A DNA stretch of 64,000 nucleotides, from positions 2,982,559 to 3,046,558 of the forward strand of contig NW_014040801.1 in NCBI RefSeq assembly GCF_000143105.1, read 5' to 3'. Positions 23,043-34,962 of this stretch are shown one piece after another (within the stretch, counting starts at the first letter, position 1; every line of letters starts with the position of its first letter). The translations under genes and the position numbers were made by a program. Below the pieces are notes generated by a model that saw nothing but the letters and a program-made list of their open reading frames with translations, had not been told where the DNA came from and searched no databases. This stretch comes from Grosmannia clavigera kw1407. Its lineage: Eukaryota > Ascomycota > Sordariomycetes > Ophiostomatales > Ophiostomataceae.

Positions 23043-23915
23043 TCACTCTTTCCCCCAAGCCAGCTTCAGCACGGCTGGCTCTACCTTGTATTCGCGCAGC
23101 GCCTGGACCGCATCTTCGGCAGTCTTGCCCTGGACGATAATGTTGGCGGCACCGGGAGCGATGAAGCCGTCCTCGACACTCTTGCCGATCAAGGAGAACA
23201 GGCCATTGTAGAAGCCGTTCACGTTCAGCACACACACGCCGCGATCATGAATGCCCAGCTGATTCCATGTGCACGTCTCCAGCAGCTCCTCGAAGGTGCC
23301 ATAGCCGCCGCTCAGCGCGAGGAAGCCGCTGCCCGGTCCTCCCCGGATAACCTCCTGTGCCATCATGCGCTTGCGCGTGTGCATGTCACGCACTACCGTC
23401 GTCTTGCCGTACAGCTCTTCAGCAGGCACTGCCAGACCCTCTTCGTTGATAATATGCGAGCTGCTGCTGTCGTCGGTGCCGTCAGTACCGCCACTTGTGC
23501 TGGCCGTCGTCGTCGACGTATACTTGGGGTCCCGTTCGTAGCGCACGAGAGCTTCGGGGATGATGCCATGCACGGACTGGGGGCCGGAAAGAGACACGAG
23601 CGTCTTGGCCAGCTCACCCATCAGGCCGACAGTGCCGCCACCGTAGACTGTAGTTTCTCTGCATCAGCATCCATGAACCCGCAGGTGCTGCTTGGACGAG
23701 AAGAGGGGCCGATTGGACTTACCGAGACCAATGTCGTTTTCGTGCATCACGCGGGCGAGCTCCCGGGCTGCCTCCATATATACGGGGTTCTTGCCGGACG
23801 ACGAGCCGCAGTAGACGCAAATCTTTGTGCGTGGCGTTTCGGATGTGTCTGTGGTGGCAAGGCCGGCCGTTCCTGACGCTGACGACGGCGTAGCCGATTC
23901 GCCGTCAGACTCCAT
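23043..23915 (-). CDS. LOG-family nucleoside 5'-monophosphate phosphoribohydrolase
   Basis: LOG ("lonely guy") proteins release the free base from cytokinin or other nucleoside monophosphates; older annotation calls them lysine decarboxylases. Two exons: 23915-23723 and 23647-23043; intron 75 nt (donor GTAAGT, acceptor CTACAG); 265 residues. KICVYCGSSSG (31-41), GLVYGGGTVGLMG (across the splice) and RDMHTRKRMM (151-160) match the family. The core motif is SGGYGTFEE (177-185) where PGGYGTxEE is usual, so the first Pro is Ser. A Ser/Thr/Gly-rich insert occupies about 107-130. An in-frame ATG at 23966 would add 17 basic/hydrophobic residues, which could be a targeting peptide; I prefer 23915. 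Biological substrate not shown by the sequence. Confidence 0.9.
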
Positions 23916-24837
23916 TTTGCCGGTGAACCGAAATCGAAGGAGGAATTCACAGGATCGGAGAGGCACGCAGTATAGTGAAAGGGCCGATGAGGGGGCTGTG
24001 CGCTGTTGCGGAATTTGGCGCTTTGAAGGAGCTGATCAACTTATATAGAAATGGGAAAATTGGGAGCTATGCCTACGTATCAAGACGAAAAGCACACGTA
24101 GTTTTACGTAGGAGATACGATGGGCATGCTATTGGATTGGCAGTCAACTGACTAGTCTAAAATGCGCTGAAGCGGGATCCTTTGACACGGCGCTCCGCTG
24201 CCTGCCAGCGGGGGAGGGGTTTCCAAGACAGCCGCTCGCGGCTGCCCAATCGGGAGCAGAGCAGACAGCACCAAAAAGGAAGTCGGCATGCAGCAGCCGG
24301 ACTTTGAGCGTCACATGTTCGAGGAGCGAAGAAGGTGCAGACCGCTCCTGTAGCTGTCGAAGAGCGACTTGTAGTGAGTGTAGGCGGGGTTGAGTGGGCG
24401 CTTGAGAGGCTAAAGTGCTTGCAGTGTAAAGTTGAAATGCCCACGGAAACCGGCAAGACAACTGCCAGCGTGCTTCATCCCACGCCCGTTCCGGAATATA
24501 TTGCATACATATCTGTGACAGCACTCGTCAGCCCAGCGGACAACTCATGCCGTCGCACGACGTTGGTCGTTGCATGCAGAGCGATAGGCTGTGGCATGCA
24601 GTCCATCGGGCTACAGTGTGCCTAGTGCCACGACGCAATCTCACCGGGGCTCTAGCCAGTTACGTAATGCCTAGGCTGCCCACTAGAGCAGTGTCGCAAG
24701 ACGCCATAGTGGAGTGCTCTAGATCTCGCCAGGTCGCCTCTTCCACTGCGGAAAAAAGCAACGTCCTTCCACGCAAACTCTCCATCGCCGCCATCAAGCC
24801 GCGCGCGTGTCCAAGAGTCCCACACGCTTTCGACACG
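23916..24837. other. Divergent promoter region LOG/CLPTM1
   Basis: About 0.9 kb with no supported gene; open frames on both strands are short and unlike any family I know. Confidence 0.5.
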
Positions 24838-26907
24838 ATGCCGCAAGACAATGCGCCTGCGGGCAATGCCCGAGGGGAGCAAGGCGTAGGTGCCTCATTT
24901 TGCTGCCATCCCCCGCTACACTAACTGACCGAGCAGTCCTCCATGACGACGCGGATCATCCAGATGGTGGCCATGTACGTCGGCATGCAGTTTGTCATGA
25001 AGCAGTTCATGCCTACGGCTCAGTCTTCTGTGCAGACGACCGATGCTAGCGGGAAGACGGTCCAGGTGCCAGCCGGCACGACCGTCATCCCGCCGTATCA
25101 GCTGCGGCCGGCCAGCCTGGACGAAGGCGCCGTGTACAACGCGGACCCCCAGCGCGTGGCGCCGATCTGGCCCGATGACAGCAAGCTGGATATTATCATC
25201 ACGGTATCGCATACGCCCCAGATCAAGCCGCTCGGCGGCCGCGACGCCGACCCGGTTGTGCTCTCCGAGACCGGTTTTGGGCTCGGCAACTTCAGCGACA
25301 AGCGGGCCATCGACACGGTCATCGACGTGCCGCCACAGGTGCAAAACAATGGGACGCTGTGGGGCCACTTCTTGATCGGCCTCCAGGGCAGCGTGCTGGA
25401 TCCCTACAACGCCGCCTTCGACCCCGGGGCGGCCTTTTACTTTTCCTTCCCGCTGACGCAGTACATTGCGCGGAAGAAGCAGGTCAAGGTGCGCAACCTA
25501 CTCGCGGGACCGGACACTGCCGACGCCGAGAAGGAGCTGGAGAACGAGCCGGAGACGCCGTCGGGACCGATCATCGGCAGCTACTACCACGCCAACACGT
25601 CGCTCTCGTTTATCCCCAACGGCGGCGTAATGCAGTACCAGCAGCTGCCGCCGGTGGTGCAGCAGTTTGTGCATCTCGAGCTGACGGGGCAGCGTGACGG
25701 GTCCGGCCAGAACACGTGGTACTACCCGGTGCTCTTTGTCAACACGTTCTGGCAGCTCAAGAGCCAGATGACGGTGCTCAACGAGACGGTCAAGACGCTG
25801 CCGCTGCATCTGGACCTGGGCAATCTGGCGGACTGGAAGTTCAAGTTGATGTCGAGCATCGAGGCGAGCAGCCGGGAGACGGCGCGGCAGTCGGCCTTTG
25901 GTAACCCGGCGCCGGGCGGTGGCGATGGCTCGGAGATCGACATGATCAAAGAGATTTTGCTGGACACGAACCCGATCCTGCTGTGCGTGACTGTGGTGGT
26001 GTCGATTGTGCACACGCTGCTGGAAATGCTCGCCTTCGGCTCGGACATTGCGCACTACCGCAAGAAGAAGGACAATGTCGGGATCTCGGTGCGGTCGATT
26101 TTGGCCAACGTGTTCATGCAGACGGTCATCTTCCTGTACCTGGTGGACAACTCGCAGAACACGTCCTGGGTGATCCTGGGCTCACAGGGCGTCGGCATCC
26201 TGATCGAGCTGTGGAAGGTGACGACGGTGGTGGACGTGCGGCTGCGCGACGCACCGGCCGGCTCGCTGATCCCGTGGCGCCTCGCCTTTGAGGACAAGCA
26301 CAAGCTGAGCGAGACGGAGGAGAAGACCAAGGAGTACGACGAGATCGCGTTCAAGTACATGTACGTGGCAGCGGTGCCGCTGCTGGTGGCCTACGCCATC
26401 TACTCGCTCGTCTATGACAGCCACAAGTCGTGGTACAGCTACGTGATCGCGACTCTGGTCGGCTCTGTGTACGCGTACGGCTTCCTGATGATGGTCCCGT
26501 CGCTCTATATCAACTACCGACTCAAGAGTGTGGCCCACATGCCGGGTAAGGCCATGATGTACAAGTTTGTCAACACTTTTATCGACGACCTGTTTGCCTT
26601 TACCATCAAGATGCCCTTTCTGCATCGTCTGGCCACTTTCCGCGACGACATCATCTTCTTCGTCTATATCTACCAGCGCTGGGCCTACCGGACCGACTAC
26701 ACACGGGTCAACGAGTTTGGCCAGGGTGGCGACGACGACGAGACGGACGAGCCAACTGTGAAGGTAGTGGAGGGTGTGAAGGGAAATGGCGTGGAGGAGA
26801 AGGGCGAGGACGTGGCGGATGTAAAGGACAAGGCCAAGAAGGCCGCAACCGGCAAGGCTTCAGGCTCTGACGCAAAGGCTGGAGGCGCGAAAAAGCGGAA
26901 ACAGTAG
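24838..26907 (+). CDS. CLPTM1-family multi-pass membrane protein
   Basis: Homologue of human CLPTM1/CLPTM1L, ER membrane proteins (CLPTM1 retains GABA-A receptors; CLPTM1L has been described as a lipid scramblase); fungal role unknown. Exon 1 is 24838-24885 (16 codons), then a 51-nt intron, exon 2 24937-26907; 672 residues. A large lumenal domain with several aromatic-rich beta segments comes first (IDVPPQVQNNGTLWGHF is typical). Membrane helices follow at about 361-383, 405-425, 490-510 and 515-543, and PSLYINYRLKSVAHMPGKAM and FAFTIKMPFLHRLATFRDDI are family hallmarks. A Lys/Ala/Glu-rich cytosolic tail ends in KKRKQ. The downstream ATG at 24943 is an alternative start that would drop only 18 residues. 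Confidence 0.92.
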
Positions 26908-27641
26908 AGAATGGCGTTGAAGCGTGACCGCAGCGTGTCGGGAAAAGGAACATGGGCGTATAGATACAAGCGAAGACTTCTGCGGCGATTCAAACGCCAA
27001 TAGTAGCAAGAATAACCTTTGGTTGAGCCCCTGTTTTTGGCCATCTACGGAATACATATGTAACCACCTAATCTCTTATCAGTTGATTGCAACAGTGCCC
27101 ATAGCGCTAAAGATCACGGGGCACCCCCGAGGCGTTCTCTGTACGTCACCACCGCAACTACTGTGCCTCGCAGCTGCCACTTCCAGAAGTCAACAAACTA
27201 AGATACAAAGTCGACACAACGCGACCGCAAGGCAGGCTGTCGACGTTGCTGGCCGCTTCTTTCGCTTGCCATCGAGGGGATGGACGGATGACCAAGAGAG
27301 AGCCCTGCATTCGTTTTGCGTCTTTGTCTTTTTGCCGTCGATTCTATTTGTGCAGCTGCCTCGACGGTTGCCTATCCCGAAACGGCCCCCTGCATCAACT
27401 CTCGAATCAGATCTCGACTCGCTCTGCTTTATCGAAAAGCTCACAGCCGCTGTTCCGGCACGACATCAACCCAGATACAGGTCAGCAACCTCGGCGAGAT
27501 CGCTTCGAACAGGCCTTGCTGAGTGAGCGATGCATCCAGAGAACATAACCCAATAAAAGCACACCAATACTCCGATACCCCCATATACCCCCGTATGCCC
27601 AACCCACAATTACCCATAAAACATACCCATACACAGGCACG
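26908..27641. other. Intergenic/leader upstream of the DUF3684 gene
   Basis: No supported gene; a 200-codon plus-strand open frame at 26924-27526 has no family features and overlaps the 3' end of the previous transcript. A CCAATA-AAA stretch near 27550 and repeated CCCATA runs lie just before ATG 27642. Confidence 0.5.
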
Positions 27642-30600
27642 ATGGACTATACACGGCTGCGAGCCGCCGCCCTCCGTGACGGCGAGGCCGAGGAGGCGGT
27701 GACGGTCGACACGCGGGCTCTGATCGACAAGGTCTTGGCCCGCTACTCGGGCGAATGGACGACGCTCCGGGAGCTGATCCAAAATGCGGCGGACGCGCAG
27801 GCCACGACGGTCAAGATCAAGTGGGAGACGCTGCCATCGACGACGGTGCCGCTGCCGACGGTGCCGCAGCCAACAGCCACAGATGCGGCGGATGGCGGCG
27901 ACAGAGCCTCGAGTGACCTCCTCCGCCACACGATCCTGCACCACACGCTGCGACGGCTGTTGGTCGAGAATGACGGGCAGGCGTTTGCGGCGACAGACTG
28001 GGCGCGGCTCAAGCGTATTGCTGAGGGCAACCCGGACGAGACCAAGATCGGGGCCTTTGGCGTCGGGTTCTACAGCGTCTTTGCCGACTGCGAGGAGCCT
28101 TTTGTCAGCTCGGGCAGCGAGGCCATGGCCTTTTACTGGAAGGGCAACGCGCTGTTCACGCGCAAGCTGGTCGTGCCGGCCGACCAGCGCAGCCCGACGG
28201 GGGCGACGACGTTTGTGCTCGACTACCGCAACGCCACAACGGCCCTGCCAAACCTGCTGTCGGTCAGCCAGTTCCTGGCATCCAGCCTGACGTTTGTGGC
28301 CCTGCAGCGCATCGAGTTCTGGATCGACGACTGGAAGCTGCTCGACCTGCACAAGACGCTCTCGCCGAGCACGGTCGTGCCCATTCCACGTGACCTCAGC
28401 ACACGCACCAAGGACGGGCTCATGACCGTGGCCGCGGTCGAGTGGTCCAGCGCCCAGATCGACGCCGTCTACATGAACGCCGTCGGCTGGAAGCCGCCCG
28501 CGTCAGCAGTCAACAGCGCGTCGGGGTCGTCGGGCGGCAGTAGCTCGGCCGCGGCCTCGGGCAAGACCACCGACTCGTACGGGCTCTCGGCCGCGGATAT
28601 GCCGTCGCTGCGCAGTTTCTTCTCGCGGCTGACCAGCTCGGCAACAGCGTCGGCGACGGCCCTGGCCAGCCAGCGCAGCAAAGCAGCCCGCGAGGAGAAG
28701 GCGGCCCAGGATGCCCTGCAGCAGAACCTTACCGGGCTCGATCGGGCGTCCATCTTCCTCCGGGTCACCTCGGCCAAGGTGCAGACCAAGGTAGCAGCCA
28801 GCTTTGCGGCCGAGCTAGAGCGCGCGACCAAGAAGCCACCGCCCAAGATGACCAGCATGGCCATCCTCACGTCATCGTACGAGGACGTGCTCACGTCCGG
28901 CGCGAAGACGGTGGCGACCACAACCGGGGCCGACGTGTTTGCCTCGGTGCTGCCCAGCAAAAAGCCCGGCGGGCGGATCTTTATCGGATTCCCAACGATG
29001 CAGACGACAGGCGGTGGACTGCACGTGTCAGCGCCGTCGCTGATCCCGACAGTCGAGCGCGAGGCCATCGACCTTAACGCGCGCTGGGTGCGCAACTGGA
29101 ACATGGAGCTGCTGCGGGCGTCGGGTATCCTGACGCGACTGGCCTTTGTCAATGAGATGGCCGTGCTGGACAGCAAGTTCCGGCAGCACCTCGAGAGCAC
29201 CAACCGAGGCAGCAAGGGCAGCCGGTTGCCGACGCCGACGGCCGAAGACGTGGCCCGGTTCGTGCCCGAGGCGCTGCACATTCTCAAGACCTACACGTTT
29301 GGCGATTCGACACCGAGTGCATACGTCGGGCAGATCATCGAGGAGGCCTTCTGGACGGCGTACAGGGTGCCGGCGATCGACGTGTTCTCGACGCGCGGCG
29401 TGCTGTCGACGGCCAAGGTGCGGATGGGCGACGAGCGGATCAGCCGGTTTGTGGACGGGATCCCGGTCGTGGTGGCGGAGATGAAGGACAGTCCGTTTGT
29501 GCACAAGCTGCATGAGTTTGGCATCCTGCACGACATCACGATCGACGACGTGCGATCGGAGCTGGAGTCGAAGCCGCTGGACCGGGAGAAGCTGACGCAC
29601 TTTGTCAAGTGGCTGGCAGCATGTGCAGCATCTGGCGACCTGGATCCGCCCAGCGTGCGGTCTCTGCTTCGAGCCGGCATCGCCAGCATCGCGGAGACGG
29701 AGGACGGAGGCGGTGGGGACGACAATCCGATCCAGTCGTACATTGTCGAGCTCGACACGATCCGCAACTTTCTGTCAGGCAACAAGATTCCGGCCAGCCT
29801 GCCGTTGCCGCCGACGACGATTCCGTACTCGATCACGAGCACGATTCCGCACAGCCAGCTGCAAGCGCTGGGCTGGACGCCGCTGGATCTGGTGCCGTGG
29901 CTGGAGTACCTAATGGGCGCGCGGGCGCGGCTGGGCGAGAAGCGGGACATGACCAAGTCGGCCACATTTGCGGCGCAGGTGCTGATGGTACTGTCGAAGA
30001 ACTGGGACAACGTATCGGCAGCGCAGCGGCCGGTAGTGTTGGCGATGCTGGAGGCGCAGACGACGATGCCGACGAAGATGGGCATGCGACGGCCACCGGA
30101 CGCCTTCTTCCCGTCGGTCAAGCTGTTTGATGACCTGCCGACGCTGGCGCCGAGCTGCCACGGCCTCAAGGAGAAGTTTCTGGTGGCGCTGGGCGTGCGC
30201 AAGACGATTGACCTGGACACGATCTTCACGCGACTGCTGAGTCAGCCGACAGCAGACTCGAAAAGTGGCGGTGGCAGCAAAGGACCGGAGGTAGACAGCA
30301 AGAAATGGAGTCACGTGGAGCTGGCCAAGTATCTGGCATCAGTGCGGACAGACATTCCAGCGCGAGACTTTGCCAGGCTACGGGACTCGGCCATCTGTCC
30401 GGCCGAGGCAGGTCCAGCAGGCAAGGAATGGACGGTGCCGAGCACGAAGCTGTACCGAGCAGCAGAGTTGTTTGAGCCGTGTAGCGAGATCCGGGAGCTC
30501 GGGTTTGCGATCATGCAATGGCCGGGCGTGCCGGGCTCATACCGACGCAACTCGCCGGAAGGCGGGCTCCTGTCCAGCCTGGGGCTCCGGATCTGTCCGT

Positions 30601-32319
30601 CGGTGCCGGAACTGGTGGCCAAGATGGCGTCTCCCGACCGCAACCTGCGCGACAAAGCGCGTGCCTACTATATTGCCAACCACCAGACGAACGGATATCA
30701 GGCGTTTAACATCTCGCTGACCGACAAGGCGATCCTGCCGGTGGCGAGTGACGGCAGCAGCGGCAGCAGCAGCAACGAGAAGCAGCTGGAACAGCTCGCA
30801 CGGCCGATGGGATGCTACACCAACCCAGATGCGGCAATTCTCGGCTTTCCGATCCTGCGGGCAGACCTACTGCCGCACGCGGCTAAATTCGGCGTGCCGC
30901 GTGACCCTCCCATAAACAGCTGTGTGAAACGGCTGCTGACGAAGCCGCCGCAGAGCCATAAAGAGGCGGTGGTGGTGTTTGGGTATTTCTCGTCACGGCT
31001 GGCGGACATCCGAGGCGACGCGCTCCGACAGCTACAGCAGGCGCGCTTTGTGCCGGTGACCAAGCGCAGCGGGTGGACAGACAAGGGTCAGCGGATGTCT
31101 ATGGCAACGGCAGCAGCGACAGCAAAAATGGAACACGTCAAGCCCGAGGCCTGCTATCTCGGCGTGTCGTCGACGTACGGCGACATCTTTGACTTTGTGG
31201 ACTTTGGACGCAGCGCGAACGCCTTTCTGTTCCAGTGCGGGTCAAAGATGGAGCCGACAAAGGTAGAGCTGGCCCGACAGGCCTGCAAGGAGCCGGCACG
31301 GCTGCTCAGCACGCTGCAGACACCAGAACGGTACCTCAACCTGCTGCGGTCGCTGGCGGAAGACCTGCCGCGACTGAAGGAGGACCGGGAGCTGTTTGGG
31401 CTGATGCAGACGGCGCCATTCCTTCTGGCATCACGCGAGGCCGTTCCGACGACGGGAGCAACAGAAACAGAAGAGGAGACGCCAGTGCGGCAGTTCCAGC
31501 TGGCGGCAGCGGGCCAGATTGCGGTGTTGGACGACTACATCAGCTACCGGCTATTCAAGGACAAGCTGATGTGTGCGCCGGAAGAGGACGTGTTGGAGAC
31601 GTTTTACCTGGCACTGGGAGCGCAGGTGCTGAGCAGCATCGTGCAGGAGGAGATCCAGATTGGGCGACACAGCAGCGACCAGACGCAGGCTGCGCTGCTG
31701 CGCAAATACGTGCTAGAGCGGTCCAAGATCTTTTTGCACGAGTACCAAAAGTACCGGCGTGACGTGATCCGACACGACCACCGCTGGCTGGAGAAGCACC
31801 TGCGGGTAGAGATTGTGCAGAGCGTGGCGCTGCGGCGATCGCTGCGCGGTGGCGGCGGCACGGAGACGCACACGGAGAAGCGGTCGGCGGCGAGTGCGCG
31901 CCAGACGGGCGGTCATGTGCTGTACATCTCGGCACAGGGACCCGTGGACATGTACCAGGTCGGCCAGGCGGTGTGTCAGGTGGTGCTGAACCGGCCGAGC
32001 CAGCAGGCGTACTTTTTCTTTGAGCCGTTCCTGAAGCTGGACCTGCTGGACTTGCGGGCTCGCGGCTACAATGTTGACCGGATCCTGCGCGAGAAGGCGG
32101 CCGAGGCACGCATGGCCGAGGAGGAGCGACGTCGGGCTTTGGAAGCGGAGCAGGAGAGAAGACGAGAGGAGAGGGAAGAGAGAGGGAGAGAAGAGAGGGG
32201 GAGAGAGGAGAGGGGAAGAGAAGGAGGGAGAGAAGAAAGAGGGAGAAACGAAAAGGGACGGGGACAATACTCGGAAAAGGACCGGCTGAAACAGCGAGAC
32301 CAACAGCAGGTAGAAGCAG

Positions 32320-32351
<32 letters not shown>

Positions 32352-33425
32352 ATGACGAGGACAAGAGCACATACACCCGAGCCACAGATGCCGGGAGCAT
32401 TTGGCGACGAGGGATCGCCGGAAGAACAGCGTTACCAACAGGAACAGCAGCAGCAGCAGCAGCTACAACAACAGGGCAGACGAAACAGAGGTCTCTTCTC
32501 GACCATTACCCGTCGACTGGGACTGGACCAAAGCCCAGAGGACGACGAGATGGACCGACAGCCAGACGCCGGATCCATGGACGGCAACAAAGGCAAAGGC
32601 CGGGTGACGACGACCGAGGGCGACGGCAACGGCCAGGAGGCCTCGCCGGAAGCCGTGCAGCAGGACATGCGCAACGCGATCCGGTCGGGACGGCCGTACG
32701 GGTCATCGACGTTGTTCCAGCCGCCGAGCGAACCGACAGTGCGCCAACAAGCGACATACTGTGACAGCAATCATGCGCACGACCTGGAACACATCGGGCA
32801 GGCACCCGGCGGCACGCCCATCTACCTGTCACGTGGCACGACCTCTTCCGTGACGGGCTTTCTAGCCGAGCGCCAACCGGCCATTGCAGCTTTTGAGCGG
32901 CTGCTGCGCGACGTTGCCGTCGTCTACGGCCTGGCCAGCACCGTCCTGCACATCTACCATGATGTCGTCGGACCGACGATTGCCTTTAACAGCGGTGGCA
33001 GCATCTTCTGCAACCTGCGCTTCTTCGAGCAGCTGCACGCAGCCGGCATCCTGTCGACGGCAGCAACAGCAGTCCAGGCTCGCGTCGATGCTACCGTCTG
33101 GTGGTGGGTCGTGCTGGCTCACGAGCTGGCCCACAACCTGGAGCCCATTCACAATGCCCGCCACAGCTTCTACACGTGAGTTTCACAGCCGTCTACAGAG
33201 TCCTCCGTCTTGGTCCATGCTGACAACCAACCCAGTGAATCGTTTGTCCAGCAGTACTTCCACGGTATGACCATGCACACGGCTGCGCTCTCGGCCGGCC
33301 TAGCCGTCCAACCAGCTGCACTGCCACAGCCGCTCGTCCAGCAGCCCGACGTCGCCCTGCCACCACCGCCTTCGTATCACCAGGCGATGCAGACACGTGG
33401 ACAGGGCCGGAGCCTGCTTGACTAA
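27642..33425 (+). CDS. DUF3684-type giant protein: Hsp90/sacsin-like ATPase with C-terminal zincin-like motif
   Basis: Function unknown. Exon 1 27642-33175, a 60-nt intron, exon 2 33236-33425; 1907 residues. The N-terminal GHKL ATPase has N-box ELIQNAADAQA (46-56), the block LLVENDGQAF and the lid motif GAFGVGFYSVF (about 140-150), as in Hsp90 and sacsin SRR domains. Long helical regions follow with no other recognised domain. Residues about 1485-1560 form an Arg/Glu-rich coiled coil, then Ala and Gln runs. A conserved-looking domain near the end contains FNSGGSIFCNLRFFEQ and HELAHNLEPIH (1827-1837), i.e. HExxHxxExxH, followed by NARHSFYTESF, which spans the splice junction. The tail is Pro/Gln-rich. 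The DUF3684 name is from memory of the fungal family; the protease idea is inference. Confidence 0.85.
32145..32260 (+). repeat. Purine-only GA-rich tract (coding EERGRE repeats)
   Basis: GAGAGGGAAGAGAGA-like sequence coding an irregular Glu-Glu-Arg-Gly-Arg-Glu repeat in the coiled-coil part of the DUF3684 protein. It is followed by GCA (about 32316-32350) and CAG (about 32441-32462) triplet runs coding poly-Ala and poly-Gln. Confidence 0.8.
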
Positions 33426-33555
33426 GCGATTACTAAGCAAAAGCACAATCAGAAGGCGCAGGCATATGGAGTACAGTACAGACTACAGGTATATAGAGGT
33501 TTAGCTATAGCGTAATATTTCCTTCCTAGAGTAGACAAGAGACCATCCCAGCAAG

Positions 33556-34962
33556 CTAGTCGGCCATTCCTCCGCCATCTGCAACCCCCGACGCAGCCAC
33601 GGCGACAGCAAGACGCCCCTTGCGTGCCTCTGCCCTGAGCTCGCTGTCAAAGATGTCGACGGCCACGCTGGCCTCGACAAAGTCCTCGAGCTCCTCTGTG
33701 ACCGTCTTGAGCTTGTCCTGCACGGACGCGCTGGCCTCGAAGCCGACAATGTGGCGAGACGGCGGGTTCTCGTGGCCGCCAATGGCAGCCAGCGCGTGCA
33801 CCGTTTCCAGGACGAGTCCGTCAAGCGCAGCCGGCGACAGCCGCGGGAACCGGCTAACAGGCGAGCGGCTGGCGGCATTGTTGGTGGCCGGGACAGCCGT
33901 GTCGGGATGTGTGTTGAGCACGCGGATGAGCATGTCGCGGACGGTGGGCGCAGCCGGCTCGCCGCCGTTGTTGTGGGCAGGAGAGAGCAAGTCTGTGGCC
34001 GCAGGTGGCGGTGCTGTCAAAGGTGCTGGTGCTGCCACGAGGGTGCTGGCATAGGCGGACAGAGACGGGGCAAAGACGATGCGATTCGTGAGCATCTGGA
34101 CCTCGGTGTTGGGCTGGACGACGGTGACCTTGATGTTGAACGGGGCGATCTCGTAGGCCAGCGAGTCGCAGTAGCCCTCGAGCGCGGCCGTAGCGGCCGT
34201 ATGCATGGGCATGCCGGGCATGCCGATATGGCCGCCCACGCTGCTGAGCGCGACGACATGGCCAGTCCGTTGGGCCCGCAGCTGCGGCAGGGCCGCCTTG
34301 ATCGCGTTGACCTGCGAGAAGAAGATGCTGTCGAACTGGTCCAGCACGGCCGGCGACGCCCCGCCTGCGAGCGCCAGCTCCTCGACCGCGCCCACCACCG
34401 ACTCGCTCTTGCAGCACAGCAGGATGTCGATGCGCCCAAACGCCGCCACCGCCTCCGCCACCGCTGCCGCGCACTGGCCCATCTGCCGCCCGTCGCAGCG
34501 GATTCCGCGCAGCCGGTCCTTCCAGCCCTCGCGGTCCCGATGGCGAGTCCCTGCTGGTGTTGTCAGCGGTGTTGCTGTCATGGATGCCATCGTCGTTGTT
34601 GCCGTCCCTGTCGTCCCTGTCATCGCTGTCGATCCCGCCGCCGTCCGACACTCGCTGGCCAGCTCGCGGAACTCGGCACTGCGTGCTTCGTCCGCCAGCT
34701 CCTGTGGCGGCAGACAGGCCACGACGTAGTCGCCGTGCGCGAGCAGCAGCCGCGTCAGCCGCACGGCCAGCGGCGACAGCCCCTGTGTGAGAAACCAGGT
34801 GCGCGGAGAGTTGTGGGTGGCTGTCGTCGGCAACGATATCCGGTCAGCAAACAGGAGTCAGGAGTCAGGAAATGGGGACGAAAACCACCCACGGAAAGAA
34901 GGCGCCGGAACGGCGTGCGAGTGTCGCCCGGGCACGGCCTCTGGGTTCTTGCGGTCGGCCAT
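33556..34962 (-). CDS. SDR-fold protein lacking the catalytic Tyr and Lys
   Basis: Rossmann-like short-chain dehydrogenase relative of unknown role. Preferred model: exon 1 34962-34893, intron 34821-34892 (72 nt, donor GTGGGT, CTGAC branch point, ACAG acceptor), exon 2 34820-33556; 444 residues. A shorter intronless start at 34833 is possible. The fold is recognisable: FLTQGLSPLAVRLTRLLLAHG, FGRIDILLC, VNAIKAALPQLRAQRTGHVVALSSVGG and SLAYEIAPFNIKVTVVQPN. However, the TGxxxGxG loop is degenerate, NNAG is replaced by CCKS, and the YxxxK pair is His230/Thr234 in MHTAATAALEGY; only the serine remains. The C-terminal 180 residues are an extra domain with low-complexity linkers. Frame and composition are intact, so this looks like a pseudoenzyme rather than a broken gene. 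Confidence 0.75.

Noticed and set aside
22923..23876. 317-codon plus-strand open frame opposite the LOG gene
   Set aside because: Antisense; the minus strand has the LOG motifs and a valid intron.
23043..23915. Lysine decarboxylase annotation for the LOG gene
   Set aside because: The PGGxGTxxE-type core belongs to LOG phosphoribohydrolases; the lysine decarboxylase name is a historical error.
26924..27526. 200-codon plus-strand open frame between CLPTM1 and the DUF3684 gene
   Set aside because: Starts in the 3' flank of the previous gene, no family features, no splice extension.
33556..34962. SDR-like gene as an ordinary 3-ketosphinganine or other active reductase
   Set aside because: Tyr and Lys of the active site and the cofactor loop are not conserved.
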